From the NCBI RefSeq assembly GCF_002863865.1, contig NZ_CP022684.1:124001-188000 (forward strand): DNA of 64,000 nt, given 5' to 3'. This stretch comes from Ketobacter alkanivorans. Its GTDB lineage: Bacteria; Pseudomonadota; Gammaproteobacteria; Pseudomonadales; Ketobacteraceae. Below are positions 53,222-62,340 of this stretch, piece by piece. The notes beneath the pieces are model-generated. The model ran no database searches, had not been told where the DNA came from, and saw only the letters and a list, made by a program, of their open reading frames with translations. Each line of letters begins with the position of its first letter. Within the stretch, counting starts at the first letter, position 1. The position numbers were made by a program, and so were the translations under genes.

Positions 53222-56200
53222 TCAGAAATTTTTGACAGGCAGGAAGGTCAAAGTCATATCGAGAGCAAGCGGGGGAACTTCCAGTTCCACGCTCCCTAGG
53301 CCAAGACCAAGTAAGCTTATACCGGCCGGAATCACGAGAGCGTCAGCGTTGCCCAGCTTGAGGACCAACCGACCATCGTCGACAAAGCGCAGTGGCCCCT
53401 CAAGCGTTACATTGGCTACCGGTTTACTGCGAATATCGTGACTAAGCACAATAGGGCCCAGCGCGGGTCTCAGCTCGGGGGCATCCACGAGTACGTCGAA
53501 GGTGGCATTGAACCAGGGGCCGTTCGGCGTGTCGGAGATAAACCCTGTGATAAAGGGTTCATCCGATTCTTGGGGCAACAGCCTGAGAATCAGTGGCCCC
53601 GTATCCAGGCCGATAGTGATGAGTCCTAGAGCCTGAGCCTCCAGAAAAACGCTGGTAGTACTGACCGTTGTCGGGTAGACGTTGGCTCGTATGGCACCCG
53701 CTACGAAATTATCTGTGGCTGGGTTACTGTCGATCAGACGACGATTCACCTGAACATCGGGATCGTGTGTACGTGGGCCGGCTGCTAGAGCACCGCTGCT
53801 AATAAATGCGAAGTGGTTTTCCGGGCAATCCTCCCCAAGTGAACAACCGAGATTGGCATTCGTTATGACGCCGCCATAACTCTTTAACACCATCCCTAGA
53901 TGATTGGGTGGTGGCTCGATACTGCTGTCCTCGAGGACTACCGCACCTTGTTCTTCTTCGTCAAGCACCATATTGGTATTGGCATCCGCCACTGGCAGAA
54001 CGCGCAAACCAACTAACGTATAGCGATCATCCTCACCGGCAGCGACAAAGTGATTCACCATATCAGGGCCTCCTTCGCGAGGGGCAGGAGCAGATGCACT
54101 GCTTTGCGAGATTTGTCTGGTTTGAAGCGGTGCACCATCCGGCGAACAAATGGCAGTGACCCCGCAATCGGGATTGTCCACCGATTTTAAGGTGTACCTA
54201 TAAAGTTCACCGACCTGCCAGGGGGTATCCGGGAAGAACTCCACCCGCTGGGGCAGGATATCCAGCCGACCCGGTATGGGTAGCCAATTGTTGCTTGAAT
54301 CCCGGCGTTCAACGAAGAAGGTGGTCTCGTTGATCGTTGACGGATCGATGTCGCGGTTGAACAAGACGCGGATGGGGTAGTCCTTGTACAGACCATTCAC
54401 GTGGAATTTGGGGTCGCTACTCTTGCCGCCAACGCAGCGACCGTTGCGCCATGTGGACCGCTCGCCGGTGAGCTCGGCCTCTGTTAGCGCGCAGGAAAAG
54501 CCGGGAAATACGGCCGCGATGGGCGAGCGCAGCCCGGTGCCATCGCCGTTAGGACGATGCAGGTCAGGAAGGCGCATTGCAAGCGCTCTGTCCTGATTCA
54601 GCGGATTGCCCTGTGTATCGCGCAGCAGGCTGGACAGTGTGATTTCAACATCCTGATTGTGCTCAACGATACCGGAACCCTTGATGACGATGGTGGCACC
54701 GTCCTGGCGCATAAGCACCTGATTAGGTAGCAAGGGAATACCGTTAACGTTGACCGTAATAGCGCCATCAAGGAAAACCGATGCCGGATCAAGGGGCTTG
54801 TTAAAGTTTAGGATAACAGGGTCACCGGGGCGGGCATTGGGTTGAAAATTATCCCCGGGTGACCAGGATTGCAGCTCAAGTGGGCGCGTATCGGTTGGCG
54901 GTACCGGCGCGTTGCGTTGGTCGGCATAGGCTTCCAGGCGGAAAGACAACAGGCCGCTGGCGCGTTCCAGGCCGAGAATTTCAGGTTCAACTACACTAAC
55001 GGCATCCATCACCAATACACCATCTTCTACTATAGCAAGGCCTACTACCTGAATGTCCAGTAAGTTCTGGCTCAGCGCAGCGTTGGCGATACTTCCCGCT
55101 GCGGTCATGGCCGCATCCATATTTAGTAAAGCATAGCGCGGAGCGTCCTTTGCGTCGCTGAACGGGTTGGCTATCAGGTAGCCGTTTGCATCACTCAGTA
55201 GTGTGATCAACACCTCTCCGGTTTCAATGCCTGCATTGACTTCGCCAAGAATGTTGACTGCCACCGGGCTTCCGCGTAGCACTGAACCTGCAGGTACCCG
55301 CAGGGGGGCTGCGTCAGCAAAATGCGGAACGAAACCCAAGTCCGCCGCCAGATCGCCCTCCAGTTTGGTAAAGGATTCGGTACCCAGTACAAAACTTTCT
55401 ACCGGAACCTCATTGATGCTTTTCCCAGTGAGCTTTGATTCCAGGTCCGGCTGTTGTTCACCAAGCGCGCCCACTTTGAGTATTGCTGTTTCACGCGGTA
55501 TTGTGGCCACAGGTGTGAAGGTGCGCTCAAGGTCCGGGAGCGTCTCACCGCCCCGGCTGCGCAGACCGGACAGGATCAGGGTATGTTTCACCGGTTTGAG
55601 ATCATTCATTGGGTCGAGCACCAGATAGCGTCCCTGAAGCAAAAGACTGACCCTGACTAGACTGCCCTGAGCGTCGATAAGCTTGACCTGCTCTCCATAG
55701 TTGGCGGTAGCCGGATCTAGCAAGCGATTGAACACCATTCTTAGGGTGCTCATGTCGTTTGGCTGTCTGGCATCGTCAATGCTGGCCAACAGCGCGCTCT
55801 GATCCAGGGGGGCGATGGTGAGCAGTTCGAAGTTTCCGTCGCCAATCGTCTCGGCAAACCCCTGCTGCGCGCCAGCGGTACGAAAACGAAAGTCACGGAA
55901 AGGGCTTGTGTCGATCCCGCCGATACCCTCTCCGATCAGTTGCAGCCGGTATTCCGTATTTGGTGTGAGTTTATCAACAGGGCGTAGCACTAGGCCGCGT
56001 TTGTCATCCGCTGCGTCATGATCGAAGGTGATGGCGTTGTCACCCTCGACAGTAACCAGCTGCAGTCGGTTATGTAAGTCCGCAGTAACGCTTTCATCAA
56101 GGGGAGCTGAGAAACGAAGCACAACCTGGGCGCTGGGCGTCACTTCCCGTTGACCCGGATAGGGGTAGGCGAAAATAAGACTCTTGGAAGTAGGGCTTCT

Positions 56201-56317
56201 AGTAAAGGTAATAGCGCTATTATCGCCTCCACACCCGGACAGCAAGAGGACGTTGGGCAGCAGTACCCATAGTGCAATAAAACTAGTTATTGTTCTGTGG
56301 TTTATTATTGTTTTCAT
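53222..56317 (-). CDS. Large outer-membrane-type lipoprotein with bacterial Ig-like (Big_5/SbsA) repeats
   Basis: A 1031-residue lipoprotein started at ATG 56317; the lipobox LSGC puts the acylated Cys at residue 29. The mature chain contains repeated Big_5/SbsA-type Ig-like domains, e.g. YPYPGQREVTPSAQVVLRFS, DPATANYGEQVKLIDAQGSL, RPGDPVILNFNKPLDPASV and FNRDIDPSTINETTFFVERR, and a beta-rich C-terminal part. It lies 47 bases after a FadL-like gene and should be co-transcribed from operator F. The pairing suggests a surface or periplasmic partner for uptake of a hydrophobic substrate. Not known to me functionally. Confidence 0.85.
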   Translation of the reverse strand: MKTIINHRTITSFIALWVLLPNVLLLSGCGGDNSAITFTRSPTSKSLIFAYPYPGQREVTPSAQVVLRFSAPLDESVTADLHNRLQLVTVEGDNAITFDHDAADDKRGLVLRPVDKLTPNTEYRLQLIGEGIGGIDTSPFRDFRFRTAGAQQGFAETIGDGNFELLTIAPLDQSALLASIDDARQPNDMSTLRMVFNRLLDPATANYGEQVKLIDAQGSLVRVSLLLQGRYLVLDPMNDLKPVKHTLILSGLRSRGGETLPDLERTFTPVATIPRETAILKVGALGEQQPDLESKLTGKSINEVPVESFVLGTESFTKLEGDLAADLGFVPHFADAAPLRVPAGSVLRGSPVAVNILGEVNAGIETGEVLITLLSDANGYLIANPFSDAKDAPRYALLNMDAAMTAAGSIANAALSQNLLDIQVVGLAIVEDGVLVMDAVSVVEPEILGLERASGLLSFRLEAYADQRNAPVPPTDTRPLELQSWSPGDNFQPNARPGDPVILNFNKPLDPASVFLDGAITVNVNGIPLLPNQVLMRQDGATIVIKGSGIVEHNQDVEITLSSLLRDTQGNPLNQDRALAMRLPDLHRPNGDGTGLRSPIAAVFPGFSCALTEAELTGERSTWRNGRCVGGKSSDPKFHVNGLYKDYPIRVLFNRDIDPSTINETTFFVERRDSSNNWLPIPGRLDILPQRVEFFPDTPWQVGELYRYTLKSVDNPDCGVTAICSPDGAPLQTRQISQSSASAPAPREGGPDMVNHFVAAGEDDRYTLVGLRVLPVADANTNMVLDEEEQGAVVLEDSSIEPPPNHLGMVLKSYGGVITNANLGCSLGEDCPENHFAFISSGALAAGPRTHDPDVQVNRRLIDSNPATDNFVAGAIRANVYPTTVSTTSVFLEAQALGLITIGLDTGPLILRLLPQESDEPFITGFISDTPNGPWFNATFDVLVDAPELRPALGPIVLSHDIRSKPVANVTLEGPLRFVDDGRLVLKLGNADALVIPAGISLLGLGLGSVELEVPPLALDMTLTFLPVKNF

Positions 56318-56364
56318 TATGTTTTTTCCCTGTTCGCGATTCGTCAAATCTGCCGAAGTTCTGC

Positions 56365-57756
56365 TCAGAACTTCATTGAAGCAGATAATGAGAAGAGGTG
56401 AATATCGCCATCAGCGCGCACCGTCTCGAATGGTGCCGGATCGGAGGGAGAGTTGATTGACGTCAGCTCAAAATCGCGCTCCTCGATCTGCTGGTACTGA
56501 TAGGCCAGCGACAGCACCAGGGGAGCATTGATGATGGGTGCGTTCTTGAGCCGGTAGTCGCCGCCAATGCCGACCACCGTTTTATCGCTATCAAGAAAGT
56601 TTACGTCTTGTGAGCGGGATGATTTCAGGGGAGAATCTTCCCATGCCAGCCCGCCAAAAAACCGGAGCTGGTCAGACAACTGGAAGCGGGCGCCAACGCG
56701 GGGAACGACCACATCATTAAAACGCAAACCTGCCTGCTCTCTGACTGTATCTCCGGCAAATTTGCTTTCCAGCTCAGACCAATTTTGCTTTTCGACAGAG
56801 GCTACAAGCTCGAACTTTCCAAGAGGCAGCAGGATGCTGCCGCCGAACACCTGTGGCTGATACGAATCGATGGTTGACAGAGCCAGATCAAGTCCCGGCT
56901 CGGGGATGACGCCAGGAATAACCACGTTAGCATCCACACTGACCTCGTAGTTGGTTTCATCACGCCAGAACAGCGCCACCTCCAGTCCATTGAGGCCGAA
57001 CGGCATACAAGATGTACGACGCCAAGGTGAGTGACCACAGAAGAGCTCGTTTGTGCGGATGTTAATTCCCAGCGCCGGGGACAGGGTAGGCTTGGCTTCC
57101 AGCGAAAGCTGCTCGGAATCCGTATTGCCCGCGAGATCGGAGACCGCTTCAAGGCGTGCCTTCGCCGCTAGTGTCAAGCGTGCTGAAAGGCCTGCATCAA
57201 CACCGCGAACGAGATCACGAACAGCACCACCAAAGGCCAGATAAAGCGGTTGGGACTCGTAACGCAGGAATTGTCCTTGCTCTGCTGTGTTGGCTTGGTA
57301 CGGTAGAATGTTGGAGATGTATTCATCGACGCCTACGTTAATACCCAAATACATGGAGCGGCTCGTGTCCGATTCAGATGCGCCCGTAATGCGGGTTTTA
57401 ATGCCTAGCAGCACAAGCTCGGAACTGCTGTCCGACAGGACGTCACTCTCTCGCGTCAACGGGTCAGAGCCCCCCAGCGATTTTGCGCGCAGCTCCTGGT
57501 CGCCATATTGCACGACCGCACTCAGATCGCCTTCGGGGGAGCGGGCCATCGCTGCGGGGTTGTAGTACACAGCCCAGGGCCCAGACTCGAAAGCGCTGAA
57601 AGCTTGCGCGGACCCGGCGTTGATGGGACCAAGGCCATAGGTGGATGCCGCGTCGCCTGCGCCGGCAAGGGCATCGTCTGGCGGTACGGCAACGATTGCT
57701 ACAGCCAACAATAATTTGAAGATAGTCGGCAAGATACGGTTAATTATGCATGTCAT
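56365..57756 (-). CDS. FadL/TodX-like outer-membrane hydrocarbon or fatty-acid transporter
   Basis: A 463-residue protein with a signal peptide (residues 1-31, ending DDALA). The mature N-terminus is typical of the family: GAGDAASTYGLGPINAGSAQ and WAVYYNPAAMA, the N-terminal hatch region. Alternating amphipathic strands fill the rest, ending in a phenylalanine (LSASMKF), as outer-membrane barrels do. It would let a hydrophobic compound cross the outer membrane. An AAGGA site precedes the ATG, and operator site F is 57 bases upstream. Confidence 0.9.
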   Translation of the reverse strand: MTCIINRILPTIFKLLLAVAIVAVPPDDALAGAGDAASTYGLGPINAGSAQAFSAFESGPWAVYYNPAAMARSPEGDLSAVVQYGDQELRAKSLGGSDPLTRESDVLSDSSSELVLLGIKTRITGASESDTSRSMYLGINVGVDEYISNILPYQANTAEQGQFLRYESQPLYLAFGGAVRDLVRGVDAGLSARLTLAAKARLEAVSDLAGNTDSEQLSLEAKPTLSPALGINIRTNELFCGHSPWRRTSCMPFGLNGLEVALFWRDETNYEVSVDANVVIPGVIPEPGLDLALSTIDSYQPQVFGGSILLPLGKFELVASVEKQNWSELESKFAGDTVREQAGLRFNDVVVPRVGARFQLSDQLRFFGGLAWEDSPLKSSRSQDVNFLDSDKTVVGIGGDYRLKNAPIINAPLVLSLAYQYQQIEERDFELTSINSPSDPAPFETVRADGDIHLFSLSASMKF

Positions 57757-57812
57757 GAAAATATCCTTATTTTTGTTATGGTTGTTCAGTTTCTATTCTT
57801 TCAGTTGTATAT

Positions 57813-57832
57813 TTACTTGGTTAACCAACCAA
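57813..57832 (-). promoter_or_regulatory. Regulon operator site F (upstream of the FadL-like gene)
   Basis: The minus strand reads TTGGTTGGTTAACCAAGTAA, including the perfect palindrome TTGGTTAACCAA. It is 57 bases upstream of the start at 57756. Confidence 0.72.
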
Positions 57833-57865
57833 TTTCAAGAAAAAAGTAAAATCACACAATCGTAG

Positions 57866-58064
57866 AAGTACGTAAAAAAAGAATATTGGGCATAGGCTTT
57901 CGGATTGTTTCTCGGATCAGAGGACCAAAGTTCCCGTATTTGCAGACGGGGAGAGCAATCACTGCCCCAGAACACTCCTAATTGATCCCGAGCATACATG
58001 TAGGATAACAATGACTCAGGATGGGCTAAACTGGGTTAATTACGCTTGTTTACTCTAAGGATCC
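57866..58064. other. Leader region of the diguanylate cyclase gene
   Basis: No gene is visible between operator F and the cyclase start. The cyclase promoter should lie here; an AAGGA site directly precedes its ATG. Confidence 0.4.
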
Positions 58065-59870
58065 ATGTTCATGACATTGAAGATGACGTCAAGATGGCGC
58101 CTGCTCCTTTGGTTTCTGGTACCCGTCTTGGTGGTTTGTTCAATCGAAGTTCAGGCACAACTGAAAGGCTATACTGCAGAGCAATTGCGTTATCAGCTCT
58201 ATTACAAGGTTCTTGACCCAGCTCAAACGCTGTCCGATTCAAGGTGGATGCGTTTGGAGCCCAACGAAAACAGCTTCGGCTTCACTGACAAAATCTATGT
58301 ATTTAAATTGAATATAATCAACCTTGGCCAACAGACATTGCCTGTATTGCTCGAGGTGGCCTACCCGCTGCTGGATCACCTGGATATCTACGAGGGTAAT
58401 CTAGCCCCGTCATCTCAACGCTATTCGCTTGGTGACAAGAAGCCATTTTCCGATCGCGTAATCAAAAACCGAAATTTCGTAATCCCTGCTGACTTAGAAC
58501 CCAACAAGACAGAGATCTATTTTTTCAAAGTCCAGACGACCAGCGCCACGCAGTTTCCTCTAAACATCTGGAATCCGGTTGATTTCCATGAAAGAGAAAA
58601 GATGCTTTATGGTTGGTACGGACTCTATTTTGGCACTATGCTGGTCATGGCCATGTACAATCTTTTTATCTACTCCTCTGTTCGTTACAGCGCTTATCTA
58701 TGGTATGTCGTTTATGTTTTGTCCATGACTCTGTTTCAAGCAGCCATAGAGGGCCTGACATTTCGGTACGTCTGGCCCCAAAGCCTGTGGTGGAACTCTA
58801 TCTCCATTAGTTTTTTTGTTTGCACCATGATGGCGGGTGTCCTTTTTTTTCAAATATATTTTCTGGATTTGAAGAATCAAAGCCCGAACCTTTATCTTTT
58901 GAGCAAGGTGGCCATCGCGGTGTCTGCTATTCTCATAATTTCGACGTTTATCGTTCCCTACCAATATATCATCAAAGTAGGTGCAGTCCTGACAACTTCG
59001 AGCTGCATTATCGCGCTCTTTACCGGCTACTGGGTGTGGTACAAAGGTTACCGTCAGGCCCGCTATTTTTGTCTTGCATGGACAGTGCTCGTGATAGTCG
59101 GATTCGGCACGGTGATGAACTATGTTGGGCTTTTGCCTCGAAGCGTTTTTACCGAATACTCAACCCAAATTGGTTCATTGATAGAGGTGGTGCTACTCTC
59201 ATTCGCGCTGGCTGAATACATCAATTACGAAAAAAGCATGCGCTACGAAGCTCAACAGCATGCATTGTCATTACAGAAAATACACAATGAAGAATTGGAG
59301 ACGAAAGTCGCCCAACGCACAGAAGAGTTGGAGGTGCTAAATCGAAAATTGTCGGACTTAAGCACCACGGATCAATTGACTGGCTTACGTAATAGACGCT
59401 TTCTGAATAGCTATCTGAGAGAAGAGTTGGAACGCTGCCAGCGATATAAACGCCCGATGACTTTAATGATGCTCGATATTGACCACTTCAAGCAATTCAA
59501 TGACATTCACGGTCACCTGGCCGGTGATGCTTGCCTCCAAGCTGTAGCCAAGTGCATCAGCGTTAGTCTACGCTGGCCGGGGGATCTGGTGGCACGTTTT
59601 GGTGGCGAAGAGTTTTGTGTGCTGTTGGGCGAAACCGATTCAGCCGGTGCCGTTAAAGTGGCCGAGAGAATACGAGGCAATGTTGAGCAGCTAGAATTCC
59701 GCTGGCAGAATCAAACGATGAAGGTCACCATTAGTCTCGGGGTTGTTGTCAAAACTCCTGATGCTGGTGATTCGATCGAAATTCTCATCAGTTGTGCAGA
59801 CGATGCCTTATACAAATCCAAGGCTGCGGGCCGCAACCAGGTGACGTTTTACCAGGCCACTTGTGCCTGA
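58065..59870 (+). CDS. Diguanylate cyclase with 7TMR-DISM sensor
   Basis: A 601-residue membrane protein: signal peptide (about 1-31, ending VQA), DISM extracellular domain (about 35-170), seven-helix DISM region (about 180-390), a short coiled coil and a GGDEF domain with the active motif GGEEF at residues 513-517 (RFGGEEFCVLL). The inhibitory RxxD site, expected five residues before it, is replaced (RWPGD has Trp where Arg should be), so product inhibition is probably weak. It makes cyclic-di-GMP. Its sensor half closely resembles that of the kinase at 41526-44387, suggesting one external signal read by two outputs. Confidence 0.93.
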   Translation: MFMTLKMTSRWRLLLWFLVPVLVVCSIEVQAQLKGYTAEQLRYQLYYKVLDPAQTLSDSRWMRLEPNENSFGFTDKIYVFKLNIINLGQQTLPVLLEVAYPLLDHLDIYEGNLAPSSQRYSLGDKKPFSDRVIKNRNFVIPADLEPNKTEIYFFKVQTTSATQFPLNIWNPVDFHEREKMLYGWYGLYFGTMLVMAMYNLFIYSSVRYSAYLWYVVYVLSMTLFQAAIEGLTFRYVWPQSLWWNSISISFFVCTMMAGVLFFQIYFLDLKNQSPNLYLLSKVAIAVSAILIISTFIVPYQYIIKVGAVLTTSSCIIALFTGYWVWYKGYRQARYFCLAWTVLVIVGFGTVMNYVGLLPRSVFTEYSTQIGSLIEVVLLSFALAEYINYEKSMRYEAQQHALSLQKIHNEELETKVAQRTEELEVLNRKLSDLSTTDQLTGLRNRRFLNSYLREELERCQRYKRPMTLMMLDIDHFKQFNDIHGHLAGDACLQAVAKCISVSLRWPGDLVARFGGEEFCVLLGETDSAGAVKVAERIRGNVEQLEFRWQNQTMKVTISLGVVVKTPDAGDSIEILISCADDALYKSKAAGRNQVTFYQATCA

Positions 59871-60000
59871 ATGGATTCAGGTGCGCCTTCTCGCACTTTG
59901 AAAAAAACTGGAACTTTTATTTTTGTCAGAGAATTACAATTTAGCATGTTAATTGGTCTGTTGTTTAATATGTTAAGTCCGTTAACACGCTTTCTAAATT

Positions 60001-60209
60001 GGGTATACCTACAGAACCGGGTCAAATTTCCCATGATGGAGATTCAAGCTTCATAAGTCATTGTGTGGCTGCTGATTAATTTCAAGCTAAAGGCCTCAAA
60101 AAGCCGATAAATATCATTATCGGCTTTTTCAAAAAACAACTATTATTCAAATATTACAGTAACTTATAGCTGAAGATGGGAATCTAGGACCGCTTCTGTA
60201 GGTATACCT
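60001..60209. mobile_element. 209-bp MITE-like element with target-site duplication
   Basis: A perfect 15-bp inverted repeat (GGTATACCTACAGAA at 60002-60016, its complement at 60194-60208) extends as an imperfect repeat to roughly 35 bp. The element is flanked by the direct repeat TAAATT (59995-60000 and 60210-60215), a 6-bp target duplication. It has no gene. A transcription terminator-like hairpin lies near its middle. Confidence 0.68.
60098..60129. terminator. Bidirectional hairpin terminator inside the MITE-like element
   Basis: Arms AAAAAGCCGATA and TATCGGCTTTTT pair perfectly over 12 bp with an 8-base loop, and A/T runs at both ends allow termination on either strand. It is placed between the convergent ends of the cyclase gene (plus) and the binding-protein gene (minus). 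Confidence 0.8.
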
Positions 60210-60256
60210 TAAATTCATATTCCAAAGGTGAGCTATAAAAGTTTGAATGGAAATTT

Positions 60257-60688
60257 CTATTCAAGCTTTCGGATAACTTTTACCGTATCATCAATTTCTG
60301 ATGCATCAATATACCCAATGAATACTGGATTCTCCGATACCAGCTTCTTTACGTCAGCGCTCCCGTTGACAGTTTTGGGTGGTTGACCTTTACCCGTAAA
60401 AATCCGCTGAGACCAATATGCTCTCAACTGTCCTTCATTCTTTTCAAGAATTTTCTCATTAAATTTATCCCGGGCTGACGTACCCGGTTGCTGTTCAATA
60501 GGTACAGCCGAGCTACCGTCCGGAAATTTCGTTTTCTTCCCTAAGAATATGGCACCAAGCCACTTATCATTGAGCTCTGATACAGAATTACTTGGGTTTA
60601 CAATCACGACTACATCGGCAAAGGAATGGGAAGAAAGAAATGATATAATACAAGCTACTAAAGTAGCCGTTATATTGAATCTAATCAT
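60257..60688 (-). CDS. Small periplasmic phosphate-binding-like (PstS-type) protein
   Basis: A 143-residue secreted protein with a signal peptide ending SHSFA. The mature part (VVVIVNPSNSVSELNDKWLG, IFLGKKTKFPDGS, PGTSARDKFNEKIL, KKLVSENPVFIGYIDASEID) is the short, single-domain form related to phosphate ABC substrate-binding proteins. Such small versions occur beside porin genes and chemoreceptors, as here, and no permease or ATPase gene is nearby, so a sensing or scavenging role fits better than ABC import. It follows the porin gene by 13 bases. Confidence 0.82.
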   Translation of the reverse strand: MIRFNITATLVACIISFLSSHSFADVVVIVNPSNSVSELNDKWLGAIFLGKKTKFPDGSSAVPIEQQPGTSARDKFNEKILEKNEGQLRAYWSQRIFTGKGQPPKTVNGSADVKKLVSENPVFIGYIDASEIDDTVKVIRKLE

Positions 60689-60701
60689 ATTAATCCCCTC
60701 T

Positions 60702-61772
60702 CTAAAATACTAAGTCAATTGCTGCGGCGACTACTTCAATTTTGGTTTCTTGCGGAGGAAGGCACATCCCGCTCATAGGATCACATGGAGTTGCTTCAGT
60801 TGTAGATTCTGAGTACTCCAATTTAAACGCTGTACCGGGCAAATAGTCCCAGCGTATCCCTATTGTGTGAGTTTCTACTTCTGCGAGAAAGAAAGCGGCT
60901 CTATCTTGCTCAGAATAGGTATAATGGGGTGTAAAATTGCCTATAGTGTATCCCACCGATGCATACCCAAATTTATCCTCTAAGCCGGTGTCATCATCTT
61001 CAAGATTTCCGTATTCACTTCTAAACTTGAAATTTTCATAGTCTGCGATCACGGCATATGCCGAATAAATTAATTTAGTATCTACGCCCAATCCTTCAAT
61101 TGCTGAATCCATCGTGTTATACACAGCACGTAACTTTATCCAATCGTAAGCTAGCATAAAGTTAATACCTATCATGTCAGTCAGCTCACCGGGTGATCCC
61201 AGGAACTCGATTTGCTCCTCCCCCGTCCAAATCTGTGTGGATAATTCAAAGTCACCTAGATAGCGAAAATCATTCAGAGAAACGCCCGTCGTCGTTGAAT
61301 ATGGTGCAACGTACATGTCTGTCGGGGCTCTTAACCAATAGTAGGCATAGGATGTATCTAAAAAGTCGGAATAATAGAACAGTGGTGCGCGGAATCGTCC
61401 AAAGTTGATCTTGGTATTGTCAGTTACAACAAGCGTGGCATATGCCCATTCAAAGGAAGTATCAAAGCTTTTCTCATTTGACCCTTTTGCTACCGCTTGT
61501 ACCGTTGCTGAAACCGATTCGTTTACTTGGGCGAAAGCCTGTATGGCCATTGTACTTTCCGGCAGGAAGCGCAATGTATTATCGTATGCACCGCCGGTGA
61601 CGTTATCAACAACATACTCTGCATCATCGCTTCCCAATGTTTGTCCGGCAGCAACCGACGCAAAACCACTCCATGTAATATCAGCAGCATCGGATAGTCC
61701 CGGTGTCATGAAGCAACTAGCCAACATTAACCTGCTGGTTACTTGCGCAATAGTAAATTTCGTTCTAGGCAT
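60702..61772 (-). CDS. Outer-membrane porin-like protein
   Basis: A 356-residue protein with a signal sequence ending at about residue 30 (GLSDAA). Beta-barrel features follow: alternating strands and a C-terminal phenylalanine (AAAIDLVF), plus a porin-like segment FGRFRAPLFYYSDFLDTSYAY. The two cysteines close to the C-terminus (CDPMSGMC) may form a disulfide. It is the first gene of a two-gene unit with the PstS-like protein. It is similar in plan to general porins that accept small acids or phosphate. Confidence 0.82.
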   Translation of the reverse strand: MPRTKFTIAQVTSRLMLASCFMTPGLSDAADITWSGFASVAAGQTLGSDDAEYVVDNVTGGAYDNTLRFLPESTMAIQAFAQVNESVSATVQAVAKGSNEKSFDTSFEWAYATLVVTDNTKINFGRFRAPLFYYSDFLDTSYAYYWLRAPTDMYVAPYSTTTGVSLNDFRYLGDFELSTQIWTGEEQIEFLGSPGELTDMIGINFMLAYDWIKLRAVYNTMDSAIEGLGVDTKLIYSAYAVIADYENFKFRSEYGNLEDDDTGLEDKFGYASVGYTIGNFTPHYTYSEQDRAAFFLAEVETHTIGIRWDYLPGTAFKLEYSESTTEATPCDPMSGMCLPPQETKIEVVAAAIDLVF

Positions 61773-61881
61773 GTATATATCTCCATTATTTTTGCTAAAA
61801 ATTAGTTTACTCTTACTACCACACAGACAATGTCTCTTAGACTGCTAGGGATGCCACGCCAGATTGAGCCCTATCAATCCC

Positions 61882-62340
61882 TTAGGCCATTACATCTACT
61901 GCATCTTTCGAAGCTGTAATCAGGTTGTTAATTGTGTTGTGGATTTCCTCCTTAGAGTCTTGTGTTTTTGATGCAAAAGAACGAACCTCGTATGCCACGA
62001 TGGCAAACCAACTCCTTGCTCTCCTGCCCTAGCTGCCTCATTTGGCAGCATGTATGTAGCGCTAGTAGGTTAGTCTGGTTAGCGTTCCTTTTGATTACTT
62101 CGATCACTATTTAGGTTGAGCGACATTGAAGGACCAATTAAGTAAGAAATAAGAAGAATGTGTATGAAAGTAGAGATACCAATTGTCATACCGTAAATAG
62201 CCATTTGCTCGCTTCTGGACTCTGCTTCGACAACGAACTTGCCAAAATACGTTGACTGGTGTCGCGAAACTCTAGCAGATTCATTGATGCGTTTAGTTTA
62301 CTTGTCATCAGTTTGGAACCGGATGCTAACGCAGTGAAGT
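61882..62340 (-). pseudogene. Decayed methyl-accepting chemotaxis protein gene
   Basis: The minus strand holds pieces of a chemoreceptor in different frames. A coiled, Ser-rich ligand-region piece (LLEFRDTSQRILASSLSK) and a membrane helix (GMTIGISTFIHILLISYLIG) come first. Then QTNLLAL and EAARAGEQG belong to the hairpin-tip motif, and EVRSFASKTQDSKEEIHNTI...ASKDAVDVMA ends at TAA 61882. Between the helix and the tip several hundred codons are missing, and there are at least two frameshifts. It was probably once the receptor partner of the porin and binding protein next door. Confidence 0.7.

Noticed and set aside
59871..60056. Short plus-strand frame after the cyclase gene
   Set aside because: No ribosome site or family, and it runs into the MITE-like element.
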